Source: Jatrophihabitans sp964252635 (lineage in GTDB: Bacteria; Actinomycetota; Actinomycetes; Mycobacteriales; Jatrophihabitantaceae). Taken from it: a stretch of DNA of 64,000 bases. Location of the stretch: NCBI RefSeq assembly GCF_964252635.1, contig NZ_CAXUNP010000005.1, forward strand, positions 65,106-129,105, written 5' to 3'. The stretch's first letter is position 1. Each line of letters begins with the position of its first letter. Below are positions 8,463-18,832 of this stretch, one piece after another. The notes below the pieces were generated by a model, which worked only from the letters and a program-made list of their open reading frames with translations, did no database searches and was not told the origin of the DNA. The position numbers and the translations under genes were made by a program.

Positions 8463-9985
8463 GGCCGGGTGAGGGCGTCGACGGCGTCGTAGGCGCCGCC
8501 GTGCTCGGGTTCCCGACCGGTCAGGCGCACCGACTTCTCGATCCCTTCCAGGACGTGCTTGCCGCCCATCTCCTCGGGCAGCGCGATCGGGTAGTTGCCG
8601 TCGAAGCAGGCGCAGCACAGGCGGGACCTCGGCTGCTCGGTCGCGGCCACGGTGTTCTCCAGCGACACGTAACCGAGCGAGTCGGCGCCGATCGAGCGGC
8701 GGATCCCCTCGTCGTCCAGACCGTTGGCCACCAGCTCCGCGCGGGACGCGAAGTCGATGCCGTAGAAGCACGGCCACTTGACCGGGGGCGCCGAGATGCG
8801 GACGTGGACCTCGACGGCACCCGCCTCGCGCAGCATCCGGATGAGCGCGCGCTGGGTGTTGCCGCGCACGATCGTGTCGTCGACGACGACGAGCCGCTTG
8901 CCGCGGATGACGTCGCGCAACGGGTTGAGCTTGAGCCGGATACCGAGCTGGCGGATCGTCTGCGACGGTTGGATGAAGGTCCGTCCGACGTAGGAGTTCT
9001 TGACCAGCCCGACGCCGTACGGGATGCCCGACTCCTCGGCGTAGCCGATCGCGGCGGGCGTGCCCGACTCGGGAACCGGGATGACGAGGTCGGCCTCGGC
9101 CGGGTGCTGCCGCGCGAGCCGCCGGCCCATCTCGACGCGAGCCGAATGCACGCTGCGCCCGGCGATCGTGGTGTCGGGGCGGGCGAGGTAGATGTACTCG
9201 AAGATGCAGCCCTTGGGGTCGGCGTTCGCGAAGTGCTGCGAGCGCAGCCCGTCGGCGTCGACGGTGACCAGTTCGCCCGGCTCGACCTCGCGGACGAAGC
9301 TCGCGCCGACGATGTCGAGCGCGGCGGTCTCGGACGTGACGACCCAGCCGCGGTCGAGGCGCCCGAGCACGAGCGGGCGCACGCCCTGTGCATCACGGGC
9401 GGCGTAGAGGGTGTGCTCGTCCATGAAGCACAGCGAGAACGCGCCGCGCAGTTTCGGCAGGACGTCCATGGCCGCCTGCTCGACGCTGACGTCGGGACGG
9501 GCGGCCAGTAGCGCGGTCAGCAGCTCGGAGTCGGTGGTGGCCCCGATGGCGCTGCGGATCCCGGCGGCGCGGGCCTCGGCGGCGAGGTCGGCGGTGTTCA
9601 CCAGGTTGCCGTTGTGCCCGAGAGCGAGGCCGGTGCCGGCGGGGGTGGTGCGGAAGCTGGGCTGGGCGTTCTCCCACGTGGTCGACCCGGTGGTCGAGTA
9701 GCGGGTGTGGCCGACGGCGATGTGGCCCTGCAGGGTGGCCAGCGTCGCCTCGTCGAAGACCTGCGACACCAGGCCGAGGTCCTTGTAGACGACCAGCGAG
9801 CTGCCGTCGCTGACGGCGATGCCGGCCGCTTCCTGCCCGCGGTGCTGCAGCGCGTACAGCCCGAAGTAGGTCAGCTTGGCGACCTGTTCGCCCGGCGCCC
9901 AGACACCGAAGACGCCGCACGCGTCCTGGGGTCCTTTGTCGTCAGCGAGTAGATCGTGGGTCAGTCTTCCGTCGCCTCCGGCCAC
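8459..9985 (-). CDS. purF: Amidophosphoribosyltransferase
   Basis: A 508-residue enzyme catalysing the first committed purine step (PRPP + glutamine to phosphoribosylamine). The N-terminal nucleophile class II glutaminase begins at the cysteine of ACGVFGVWAPGE (about residue 23), after a short propeptide that must be removed. LYALQHRGQEAAGI and GHNGNLVN follow. The phosphoribosyltransferase motif VVVDDTIVRGNT is clear, and CCACFDGNYP suits the Fe-S-type enzymes of Gram-positive bacteria. The chosen GTG at 9985 leaves a normal-length propeptide, but its ribosome site (GGAG) is close. The start is the least certain part. Confidence 0.95.
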   Translation of the reverse strand: MAGGDGRLTHDLLADDKGPQDACGVFGVWAPGEQVAKLTYFGLYALQHRGQEAAGIAVSDGSSLVVYKDLGLVSQVFDEATLATLQGHIAVGHTRYSTTGSTTWENAQPSFRTTPAGTGLALGHNGNLVNTADLAAEARAAGIRSAIGATTDSELLTALLAARPDVSVEQAAMDVLPKLRGAFSLCFMDEHTLYAARDAQGVRPLVLGRLDRGWVVTSETAALDIVGASFVREVEPGELVTVDADGLRSQHFANADPKGCIFEYIYLARPDTTIAGRSVHSARVEMGRRLARQHPAEADLVIPVPESGTPAAIGYAEESGIPYGVGLVKNSYVGRTFIQPSQTIRQLGIRLKLNPLRDVIRGKRLVVVDDTIVRGNTQRALIRMLREAGAVEVHVRISAPPVKWPCFYGIDFASRAELVANGLDDEGIRRSIGADSLGYVSLENTVAATEQPRSRLCCACFDGNYPIALPEEMGGKHVLEGIEKSVRLTGREPEHGGAYDAVDALTRP

Positions 9986-10045
9986 GACTCCAGTGTAGGG
10001 GTGAACGGCAGCACCCCGTGCCACGGGCGGCGAGGCGCGCGCGGG

Positions 10046-10828
10046 TCAGCTGAGCAGCGGCAGATGGTCGGTGAGGTCGGCGCGGTTGCCGCTCGCGCGC
10101 ACGCTGCCGTCGGCCACGGCCTCGGCGAACACCCGCCTGCCGGTGGCGATCCGCAGCCAGGTCAGGCCGTCAGTCTCCATGACGTTGGGCGGCGTGCCCC
10201 GCGTGTGACGGGGGCCGGGGACGGCCTGCACGGCGACGAACGGCGGCACCCGCACCTCGACCGAGCGGCCGGGCACCGACTCGGCCAGCATCTCGGCGAG
10301 CAGCCGGACGGCGTCGGCCAGCGCCGGACGCACCAACGGCCCGGCGTCGGCATCGGGCAGCGAGCGCGACAGGTCGTCGGCGTGGATCACGGCTTCCAGG
10401 ACCCGGGTGCGGACCCAGTCCAGTGCGCTGATCGGCCCGCGGTGGCCGGCGAGCACGGTCGCATCGGTCGACCCGTCCGCGGCCTCGCGCACCGCGGCGT
10501 CCGGCGGTTCGGCCAGCGCGGCCACGAGCTCGGCCGGGACGCGCGTACCGGCCGCCTCGACCGTGCCGGACGAGATCTCGCCTGCCGCCGGGCGGTAGGC
10601 CTGCACGTAGCGCGCAACCGGGATCGCCGTGGCGCCCGAACGGGTGCCGAGCACCTCGATCAGCCCGGCGCGCGACCGGACGAGGTGGCCGACCAGCGTG
10701 CGCACGTCCCAGCCGTCGAGCACCGACGGCCGGCCGAAGTCGTCGGCCGGCAACGTGGCAAGCCAGGCCGACGTCGCCGCCGTCTGGGCGAGGTAGGCGT
10801 CCAGCGCCCGGGGCAGGCGTTCGCTCAT
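10046..10828 (-). CDS. Sterol carrier family / maleylpyruvate isomerase-like fold protein
   Basis: A 260-residue protein with a DinB/MDMPI-type helical N-terminal half (residues about 1-150: WLATLPADDFGRPSVLDGWDV split by its helix, then LVGHLVRSRAG, and LEAVIHADDLSRSL) and a C-terminal SCP2-like segment (TWLRIATGRRVFAEAVADG). In the family the histidines of the helical bundle bind metal and may use mycothiol. Located between purL and purF, a position also seen in other actinobacteria, but no purine role is known. The start at 10828 is an ATG just after purL. Confidence 0.7.
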   Translation of the reverse strand: MSERLPRALDAYLAQTAATSAWLATLPADDFGRPSVLDGWDVRTLVGHLVRSRAGLIEVLGTRSGATAIPVARYVQAYRPAAGEISSGTVEAAGTRVPAELVAALAEPPDAAVREAADGSTDATVLAGHRGPISALDWVRTRVLEAVIHADDLSRSLPDADAGPLVRPALADAVRLLAEMLAESVPGRSVEVRVPPFVAVQAVPGPRHTRGTPPNVMETDGLTWLRIATGRRVFAEAVADGSVRASGNRADLTDHLPLLS

Positions 10829-10841
10829 CAGACCGTGGAGA

Positions 10842-13139
<2,298 letters not shown>

Positions 13140-13207
13140 GAGCGAGCTCCGCGAGCGAAGGACGAATGGGCATGGCCTCCGGCGGCCGGAGCGCAGCGGA
13201 GGGCGGT
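13140..13207. repeat. Dispersed repeat of PERSEG type, copy A
   Basis: A 68-base element filling the purQ-purL spacer. It matches in order and spacing a second copy at 34239-34306: a GAGCGAGC-like end, then GATGGGCATGGC-like core (here GAATGGGCATGGC), then CGGCCGGAGCGCAGCGGAGG, which in one frame reads RPERSGG. The RPERSEG-coding repeat family is widespread in actinobacterial genomes. Here it supplies the bases just before the purL start codon, including a GGAG at a suitable distance. Whether it is a mobile remnant or a regulatory RNA element is open. Confidence 0.6.
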
Positions 13208-13209
13208 CA

Positions 13210-13881
13210 TCACGCGGCCTCGAGGATGCGGGACAGGAAGAAGCCGAGGCCGTCGGTGCCCGGGCCGGTCAGCGGGTCGATCGCGTGCTCGGGGTGCGGC
13301 ATGAGGCCGACAACGTTGCCCGCCTCGTTAGTGATGCCGGCGATGTCGCGCTGGCTGCCGTTGGGGTTGCGCTCGAGGTAACGCGCGACGACCCGCCCCT
13401 CGGCCTCGAGCTCGTCGAGGGTGCGGGCGTCGGCGACGTAGCCGCCCTCCATGTTCTTCAGCGGCACGACGATCTCCTGGCCCGCGGCGTAGTGCGAGGT
13501 CCAGGCCGTCGAGGCGTTCTCGATGCGCAGGCGCTGGTCGCGGCACACGAAGCGCTGGTGGTCGTTGCGGATTAGCGCGCCGGGCAGCAGGTGGGCCTCG
13601 CAGAGCACCTGGAAGCCGTTGCAGATGCCGAGCACCGGCAGGCCGTCTCGCGCGCCGGCAACGACGGAGTCCATGACCGGCGACAGTCGCGCGATCGCGC
13701 CGCACCGCAGGTAGTCGCCGTAGGAGAACCCGCCGGGCAGCACCACCGCCGAGACGTCGTGCAGGTCGGGGTCGGCGTGCCACAGCGCGACGGGCTCACC
13801 ACCCGCCACCCGGACCGCGCGCTGCGCGTCGCGGTCGTCGAGGCTGCCAGGGAAAGTCACGACACCGACACGGAAAGCCAC
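13210..13881 (-). CDS. purQ: Phosphoribosylformylglycinamidine synthase subunit PurQ
   Basis: A 223-residue class I glutamine amidotransferase supplying ammonia to PurL. The nucleophile elbow is PVLGICNGFQVLCEA (catalytic Cys near residue 85), and the His/Glu pair is in MPHPEHA near the C terminus. GGFSYGDYLRCGAIA is typical of PurQ. The start is GTG at 13881. It usually follows purS directly, but here its upstream side faces the divergent DUF1800 gene, so it needs its own promoter in 13882-13995. Confidence 0.96.
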   Translation of the reverse strand: MAFRVGVVTFPGSLDDRDAQRAVRVAGGEPVALWHADPDLHDVSAVVLPGGFSYGDYLRCGAIARLSPVMDSVVAGARDGLPVLGICNGFQVLCEAHLLPGALIRNDHQRFVCRDQRLRIENASTAWTSHYAAGQEIVVPLKNMEGGYVADARTLDELEAEGRVVARYLERNPNGSQRDIAGITNEAGNVVGLMPHPEHAIDPLTGPGTDGLGFFLSRILEAA

Positions 13882-13995
13882 ACACGCAGATTACCGGGGC
13901 GGCGGGGCCGTTCCGGCCGCTGCGTCCCAGCGGCCCGCGCAAACCCGGACGCCGCCCTGACCTCGCTCGAACAATCGGCGCGTTGGATCGGTCGC

Positions 13996-15303
13996 ATGAC
14001 CAGCGAGTGGGCCGCCGCGGCGCGGCTCGTCCGACGTACCGGGTTCGGCGCCACGGGCACCGAGGTCGACGCCGTGGTGAAGCAGGGCATGGCCGCCTTC
14101 GTCACACGCACCCTGGCCGCCGATCCGGACGCCGACGCCGGCGCGCGCCGGACCCCCGTCCCCCACTTCGAGGCGGTCGACCGGCCGGTGAAGGACGCCG
14201 ATGCCGACGCCAAGAAGGCGCGCAACAAGAAGCTGCACGCGCAGGGCACGCAGGCCACCGCGTGGTGGCTGCGTCGTATGGTGGCGGCCGAGTCCGCCTT
14301 CGGGGAGAAGTCGACGTTCGTGTGGCACGGACACTTCGCGACGTCGCTGAAGAAGGTGCGCGATGCGCGGGTGATGCTGGCCCAGAACCAGAAGTTGCGC
14401 ACCCTCGGCCGCGGCGACTTCCACACCCTGGCCTCCGCCGTGCTCACCGACGCCGCGACCTTGCGCTGGCTGGACGGCGAGAAGAACACCGTCAAGGGAC
14501 CGAACGAGAACCTCGCCCGCGAGTTCATGGAGATCTTCACGCTGGGCCACTCCGACGGCTACACCGAGCAGGACGTCCGCCAAGGTGCGCGCGCGCTGAC
14601 CGGGCTGAAGATCAACCGGGCGACCGGCGCGACCCGGCTCGTGCCGGCATTGCACGACAACGGGTCCAAGACGTTCCTCGGCGTCACCGGCGACCTCGGC
14701 CCGACCCAGTACTGCGACGCGGTGCTGGCCCGTCCGGGCGGCCCGGCCTACATCGTGAACCGCCTCTGGGCGCAGTACGTGTCCAGCACCCCGCCGGCCA
14801 AGGACGTCCTGGCCCGGCTGACCGCGGCGTACGGCGCGAAGCGCGACCTCAAGGCCCTGTTCACCGCGCTGTTCACCGACCCGTCGTTCGCCGCGGCCGA
14901 GGGCTCGCTCATCATCGGGCCGACGGAGTGGTTGATCGGCTCGGCCCGCATCCTGCGTGTGTCGCTCGACGACGCGAGAAGTGCCGCGCAGGCCGCCGGG
15001 GCCCTGGACTCGCTCGGCCAGCTGCCGTTCTACCCGCCGAGCGTCGGCGGATGGCCGTCCGGCCAGGTGTGGGCGTCGACCGCCGCGGCCGATCTGCGGT
15101 TCCGTTACGCCGCGATGCTGGTCAAGCAGGCGCAGCTGCCCGCCCTCGCCGGCAGTGTCACGAGCCGCCTGGAGGCCGTGGCGCACCTGCTCGGGGTCGA
15201 CACGTGGTCGGCGCGCAGCCTCGCCGTCCTCAAGGGCAGTGCGAGCAATGCTGCGCAACTGGTCGCCGTCGCCCTGAACACCCCCGAGTACCTCGTCCAC
15301 TGA
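13996..15303 (+). CDS. DUF1800 family protein
   Basis: A 435-residue DUF1800 protein. Seen: AARLVRRTGFGATGTEVDA at the N terminus, WWLRRMVAAESAFGEKSTFVWHG (split by its helix), GPNENLAREFMEIFTLG, the most conserved motif, and FYPPSVGGWPSGQVW near the C terminus. DUF1800 proteins are large helical proteins usually encoded beside a DUF1501 partner, as here, often in secreted or envelope contexts; activity is unknown. No signal peptide is seen from the ATG at 13996. The ribosome site is weak. The stop codon lies inside the first unit of a 13-bp tandem repeat. Confidence 0.88.
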   Translation: MTSEWAAAARLVRRTGFGATGTEVDAVVKQGMAAFVTRTLAADPDADAGARRTPVPHFEAVDRPVKDADADAKKARNKKLHAQGTQATAWWLRRMVAAESAFGEKSTFVWHGHFATSLKKVRDARVMLAQNQKLRTLGRGDFHTLASAVLTDAATLRWLDGEKNTVKGPNENLAREFMEIFTLGHSDGYTEQDVRQGARALTGLKINRATGATRLVPALHDNGSKTFLGVTGDLGPTQYCDAVLARPGGPAYIVNRLWAQYVSSTPPAKDVLARLTAAYGAKRDLKALFTALFTDPSFAAAEGSLIIGPTEWLIGSARILRVSLDDARSAAQAAGALDSLGQLPFYPPSVGGWPSGQVWASTAAADLRFRYAAMLVKQAQLPALAGSVTSRLEAVAHLLGVDTWSARSLAVLKGSASNAAQLVAVALNTPEYLVH

Positions 15304-15369
15304 CCTCGTCCACCGAACTCGTCCACCGAACTCGTCCACCGAACTCGTCCACTGACCTCGTCCACCGAA
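15292..15369 (+). repeat. Six-copy 13-bp tandem repeat spanning the DUF1800 stop codon
   Basis: Six exact 13-base units, CTCGTCCACYGAM, run from the last codons of the DUF1800 gene into the leader of the DUF1501 gene. Units 1 and 5 read CTCGTCCACTGAC; the other four read CTCGTCCACCGAA. Only two positions vary and always together. Unit 1 carries the real TGA stop, so the array looks like an amplification of the gene's own 3' end. Change in copy number would alter the distance to the next start codon (15382). Confidence 0.9.
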
Positions 15370-15381
15370 CCGGAGCGACCC

Positions 15382-16626
15382 ATGGACACCCTGACCCGAC
15401 GACGGTTCCTCCTCGCCTCGGGCGTCACCGGAGCGGCCGCCCTGGCCGCCGGCGCCGCGGTGATCGGCCCGCGGGAGCTGCAGCACGCGGCCGACAACAC
15501 GCCACTGGACGAGGCCGACAACATCCTGGTGCTGGTCACGCTGTACGGCGGCAACGACGGGCTCAACACGGTGATCCCCTACGCCGACAGCGCCTACCAG
15601 GACGCCCGCCCGGACCTCGCCTACGACGCCGACGACGTGATCCGCCTCGACGACGAGGTCGGGCTCAACCCGTCGCTCAAGGGCCTCGGCGCGTTGTGGA
15701 AGGACAAGCGACTCGCGATCGTCCGCGGCGCGGGCTACCCGACGCCGGACTTCAGCCACTTCCGCTCCATGGACATCTGGCAGACCGCATCACCGTCGGC
15801 GCCGGTGACGACCGGATGGATCGGTCGCTGGCTCGACGCGACCGGTGACGACCCGGTCCGGGCCCTCAACATCGGATCGGTGCTGCCGCCCGCGGGAGTG
15901 GGTGCCCGGTGCACCGCCGCGGCCCTCGACGCCAGCGGCGACGGACAGCTGCGACCCACGTTCGCCTCGGCGGTCACCGGGCTCGGGCGCACCCAGACGG
16001 GCGACTCGCCCGCCACGTCGACGGTCTGCACCTCCTACCGCAACGAGCGGACGGTCGCCAAGACCTTTGCGTCCGCGCTGAGGGGAACGTCGACCACCTC
16101 GGGCAACGGTCGTGGTGCGCGTTCCGGCGGGCACTCCGGCCAGTCGGCCAACGCGCTGAGCGGGCAGCTGGACTTCGTCGGACGGTGCGTCAAGGCGGGC
16201 GTGCCGACGCGTGCCTACCTCGTCAGCCTCGGCGGCTTCGACACCCACGCCAACGAGAAGCAGACGCAGCAGCAGCTGCTGTCGACCTTCGACGACGCAG
16301 TGTCCGGTTTCCTCAAGGACATGGCCGGCGACCGCAACGGCAAGAAGGTGGTGGTGATGGCGTACTCCGAGTTCGGGCGCCGCGTCGCCGCCAACGCCTC
16401 GGACGGCACCGACCACGGCACGGCGGGCCCGGTGTTCGTGGCGGGTGTGCCCGTGCAGGGCGGCTACTACGGCGACCCGCCGTCGCTGACCAAGCTCGAC
16501 GACGGCAACATGATCTCGACCGTGGACTTCCGGGCCGTGTACGGCGAGGTGGTGCGCGGGGTGCTCGGCGCCGATCCGAGCCGGGTGCTCGACAAGGTGC
16601 CGTCGGAGCTCGGCTTCCTGGCCTGA
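15382..16626 (+). CDS. DUF1501 family protein, Tat-exported
   Basis: A 414-residue protein with a twin-arginine signal (TRRRFLLASG, then a hydrophobic Ala-rich stretch), so it should be exported folded, probably with a bound cofactor. The body is DUF1501, related to the alkaline phosphatase/sulfatase fold: VTLYGGNDGLNTVIPY, GGFDTHANEKQTQQQLL, VMAYSEFGRRV and DGTDHGTAGP supply the expected Asp/His metal ligands. Its DUF1800 partner is directly upstream. It ends 16 bases from convergent purS. Substrate unknown. Confidence 0.88.
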   Translation: MDTLTRRRFLLASGVTGAAALAAGAAVIGPRELQHAADNTPLDEADNILVLVTLYGGNDGLNTVIPYADSAYQDARPDLAYDADDVIRLDDEVGLNPSLKGLGALWKDKRLAIVRGAGYPTPDFSHFRSMDIWQTASPSAPVTTGWIGRWLDATGDDPVRALNIGSVLPPAGVGARCTAAALDASGDGQLRPTFASAVTGLGRTQTGDSPATSTVCTSYRNERTVAKTFASALRGTSTTSGNGRGARSGGHSGQSANALSGQLDFVGRCVKAGVPTRAYLVSLGGFDTHANEKQTQQQLLSTFDDAVSGFLKDMAGDRNGKKVVVMAYSEFGRRVAANASDGTDHGTAGPVFVAGVPVQGGYYGDPPSLTKLDDGNMISTVDFRAVYGEVVRGVLGADPSRVLDKVPSELGFLA

Positions 16627-16642
16627 GCGCAGGGCGCCTGGG

Positions 16643-16876
16643 TCAGGTGCGGTGGATCGTGAAGGTCTCGATCACCGGGTTGGCGAGCAGCGTGTCGGCG
16701 AGCCGGGTGAGGGTGGCCTCGTCCACGGCGTCGTCGACGTCGAGCTCGAAGTGCTTGCCCTGACGGACGTCGCGGACCCCGGCGATGCCCAGGCGGCCGA
16801 GCGCGCCCACGATCGCCTGACCCTGCGGGTCCAGGATCTCGGGCTTGAGCACGACGTCGACGACCACGCGGGCCAC
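16643..16876 (-). CDS. purS: Phosphoribosylformylglycinamidine synthase subunit PurS
   Basis: A 77-residue protein that bridges PurL and PurQ in the FGAM synthase complex. It begins ARVVVDVVLKPEILDPQGQA, the family signature. The GTG at 16876 was preferred over a TTG two codons earlier because AAGGAG is six bases upstream of the GTG but abuts the TTG. It is separated from purQ by the 2.7-kb DUF1800/DUF1501 cassette, which is unusual since purS and purQ are normally adjacent. Confidence 0.93.
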   Translation of the reverse strand: MARVVVDVVLKPEILDPQGQAIVGALGRLGIAGVRDVRQGKHFELDVDDAVDEATLTRLADTLLANPVIETFTIHRT

Positions 16877-16936
16877 GGGCAACTCCTTCAGACGGTGGGG
16901 TCTCCGACCCTAAACAGCTGAGCCTAGTCGCCGCGG

Positions 16937-17500
16937 TCAGGTGTTCTCGCGCACCGTGGCCAGGGCCGGCGCCAGCTTGGCCAGCTCGTCGAGCACGGTC
17001 GTTGCGGAAGCAGCGATGATGTCGGTGGGGTGGAACCCGTCGTCGTCGACCAGCGTCTTGACCATCGGGATCGGGACGGCGTCGTTCACCGCGATCATGC
17101 GCAGCGCTGACACCACGGGCTTCAGCATCTGCACCGCGCGGATGCCCCCCGACATGCCGCCGTAGCTGACGAAGGCGACCGGCTTGTAGGCCCACTCGCG
17201 GTTGAGGTAGTCGAGCGCGTTCTTCAGCGGCGCGTTGAAGCTGAAGTTGTACTCCGGCATGACGAGGACGAACGCGTCCGAGCGGGCGACGATGGCGGCC
17301 CAGTCCTTGGTGTGCTGGTGCTCGTACTGCCCGGTCATCGGGTGGGCCGGCTCGTCGTGGAAGGGCAGGTCCAGCACCTTGAGGTCGGTGACCTCGACCT
17401 CGAAGCCGCCGTGGGCTTTCGCCTGTTCGGCGAACCAGTCGGCGACCACGGGCCCGACCCGGCCCGGGCGGGTGCTCGCGACGATGACCTGCAGCAGCAT
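16937..17500 (-). CDS. NAD(P)H-dependent FMN reductase
   Basis: A 187-residue flavodoxin-like fold reductase of the NADPH-dependent FMN reductase family. Seen: VIVASTRPGRVGPVVADW (phosphate loop for FMN), LVMPEYNFSFNAPLKNALDY and AFVSYGGMSGG. It likely reduces FMN, quinones or similar acceptors in the cytoplasm. The ATG at 17500 has GGAG five bases upstream. It lies between purC and purS in the same direction, 60 bases from purS, so the three may be co-transcribed. It has no known purine function. Confidence 0.87.
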   Translation of the reverse strand: MLLQVIVASTRPGRVGPVVADWFAEQAKAHGGFEVEVTDLKVLDLPFHDEPAHPMTGQYEHQHTKDWAAIVARSDAFVLVMPEYNFSFNAPLKNALDYLNREWAYKPVAFVSYGGMSGGIRAVQMLKPVVSALRMIAVNDAVPIPMVKTLVDDDGFHPTDIIAASATTVLDELAKLAPALATVRENT

Positions 17501-17580
17501 GGGGACTCCGAACGAGAGAGGTTGATCTGTCAACCTCACCCTACCCACCGGGGTGACAGGTCAACCAAGCATGGTCCGGA

Positions 17581-18465
17581 TCACTCGCCACCCGGCCAGT
17601 CGGCGAAGGACAACCCGGTGAGCCGTTCGTAGGCCTGCACGTACCGGTCACGGGTGGCGGCGACGACGTCGTCCGGCAACGGGGGCGGCGCCTCGGTGCC
17701 GTTGCGGTCCCACCCGGACGCGGGCGACAGCAGCCAATTGCGCACGAACTGCTTGTCGAAGCTGGCCTGCGGCCGGCCCGGCTCCCACTCGTCGGCGGGC
17801 CAGAAGCGTGACGAATCGGGAGTGAGCACCTCGTCGCCGAGCACGAGCGGGCCGTCGGGCGACGTACGACCGAACTCGAACTTGGTGTCGGCCAGGATCA
17901 CCCCCCGATCGCGGGCGATGTCGCTCGCCGCCGCGTAGATCGCCAGCGTCGTGTCGCGCAGCTGCGATGCGGTGGCCTCGCCGACCTGCGCCGCGACCGT
18001 GGCGTAGCTGACGTTCTCGTCGTGCTCCCCGAGATCGGCCTTGCTCGCCGGGGTGAAGACGGGCGCCGGCAACCGGTCACCGTCGACGAGACCGGGCGGG
18101 AGGGCCACGCCGCAGATCTCACCGGTGGCGCGGTAGTCCAGCAACCCCGAACCGGCCAGGTAGCCGCGGGCCACGGCCTCGACGGGGATCATCTGCAACG
18201 GCCGGCACACGAGGGCCCGCCCGCGCCAGGCGGCCGGGATCACCGGGTCGTCGGCGCTGATCAGGTGATTCGGAACGACGTCGGCGAGCGTCGCGAACCA
18301 CCAGACCGACATGGCGGTCAGGATGCGGCCCTTGTCGGCAATGGGGCTGGCCAGGACGTGGTCGAACGCCGAGATGCGGTCGCTGGCCACCATGACCAGC
18401 CGGCCGTCGTCGGTGCGGTAGAGGTCGCGGACCTTGCCGCTGTGCACGTGCGTGAGGCCGTCCAT
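17581..18465 (-). CDS. purC: Phosphoribosylaminoimidazole-succinocarboxamide synthase
   Basis: A 294-residue SAICAR synthetase, joining aspartate to CAIR with ATP. Seen: HSGKVRDLYRTDDGRLVMV, SDRISAFDHVL, the signature VEAVARGYLAGSG, ADTKFEFGR and LTPDSSRFWP, with SFDKQFVRNWL toward the C terminus. Length is normal. Upstream in the same direction, 41 bases away, is the small secreted peptide gene (18507-18671), so purC may be read from that gene's promoter. Confidence 0.96.
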   Translation of the reverse strand: MDGLTHVHSGKVRDLYRTDDGRLVMVASDRISAFDHVLASPIADKGRILTAMSVWWFATLADVVPNHLISADDPVIPAAWRGRALVCRPLQMIPVEAVARGYLAGSGLLDYRATGEICGVALPPGLVDGDRLPAPVFTPASKADLGEHDENVSYATVAAQVGEATASQLRDTTLAIYAAASDIARDRGVILADTKFEFGRTSPDGPLVLGDEVLTPDSSRFWPADEWEPGRPQASFDKQFVRNWLLSPASGWDRNGTEAPPPLPDDVVAATRDRYVQAYERLTGLSFADWPGGE

Positions 18466-18506
18466 GGCCTGATCCTGGCAGAGCGCTCGGCGCTACCCGG
18501 GGTCGG

Positions 18507-18671
18507 TCAGACCCACCAGTCCATCGGCCGGACGGTGTGCACCGAGCTCGTGCGGTCCGAGGACGCTGCGCCGCTCGTCGGGTGGGCCGAGGCGGGCAGG
18601 GCGGTGGCACCGACCGTGACACCGGCGACCAGGGCGACGATCGCGGTCCAACGGGCAAGAAGCCTGCGCAT
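18507..18671 (-). CDS. Small secreted peptide (54 aa), candidate signal
   Basis: An intact 54-codon frame with ATG at 18671 behind GAAAGG. The product starts MRRLLARWTAIVALVAGVTV, continues with a hydrophobic core and ends the signal peptide at LPASA, giving a predicted mature peptide of 25 residues that is Ser/Thr/His-rich and ends PMDWWV. It is divergent from a TrmB/LuxR-type regulator with a palindrome-rich promoter between, an arrangement that suggests a peptide signal and its responding regulator. It lies 41 bases upstream of purC. I recognise no family. The composition, signal peptide and start signals argue that it is real, but this is inference. Confidence 0.65.
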   Translation of the reverse strand: MRRLLARWTAIVALVAGVTVGATALPASAHPTSGAASSDRTSSVHTVRPMDWWV

Positions 18672-18696
18672 TATGTGCCTTTCGGTGGGCTATGTC

Positions 18697-18795
18697 CGGT
18701 TTTTACGGCGGAAACCGACTGCGGCCGAATTTCGGCCAGTTTGCTCTACACCTAGAATCATGTCCCACGGCGTGTCTGACAAATCCAGACCGTGG
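18697..18795. promoter_or_regulatory. Divergent control region with three inverted repeats
   Basis: This AT-richer stretch lies between the peptide gene and the regulator gene. It holds CGGTTT/AAACCG at 18697-18717, the 15-base palindrome GGCCGAATTTCGGCC at 18723-18737 with perfect 7-bp arms, and CCACGG/CCGTGG at 18765-18795. A TAGAAT at 18753-18758 could be a -10 element for the regulator. The central palindrome is the best operator candidate for autoregulation of both divergent genes. Confidence 0.5.
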
Positions 18796-18832
18796 CACAT
18801 ACATGCCAGGCATGAATTGCGAGCGCACCCAC

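Noticed and set aside
15292..15369. Could the 13-bp array be a CRISPR?
   Set aside because: Units are contiguous with no spacers and too short, and no cas genes are present anywhere in the window.
13891..15759. A 622-codon minus-strand frame opposite the DUF1800 gene
   Set aside because: Arg/Gly/Val-rich shadow without domains; it even reads through the tandem repeat. The plus-strand DUF1800 and DUF1501 proteins are clearly real.
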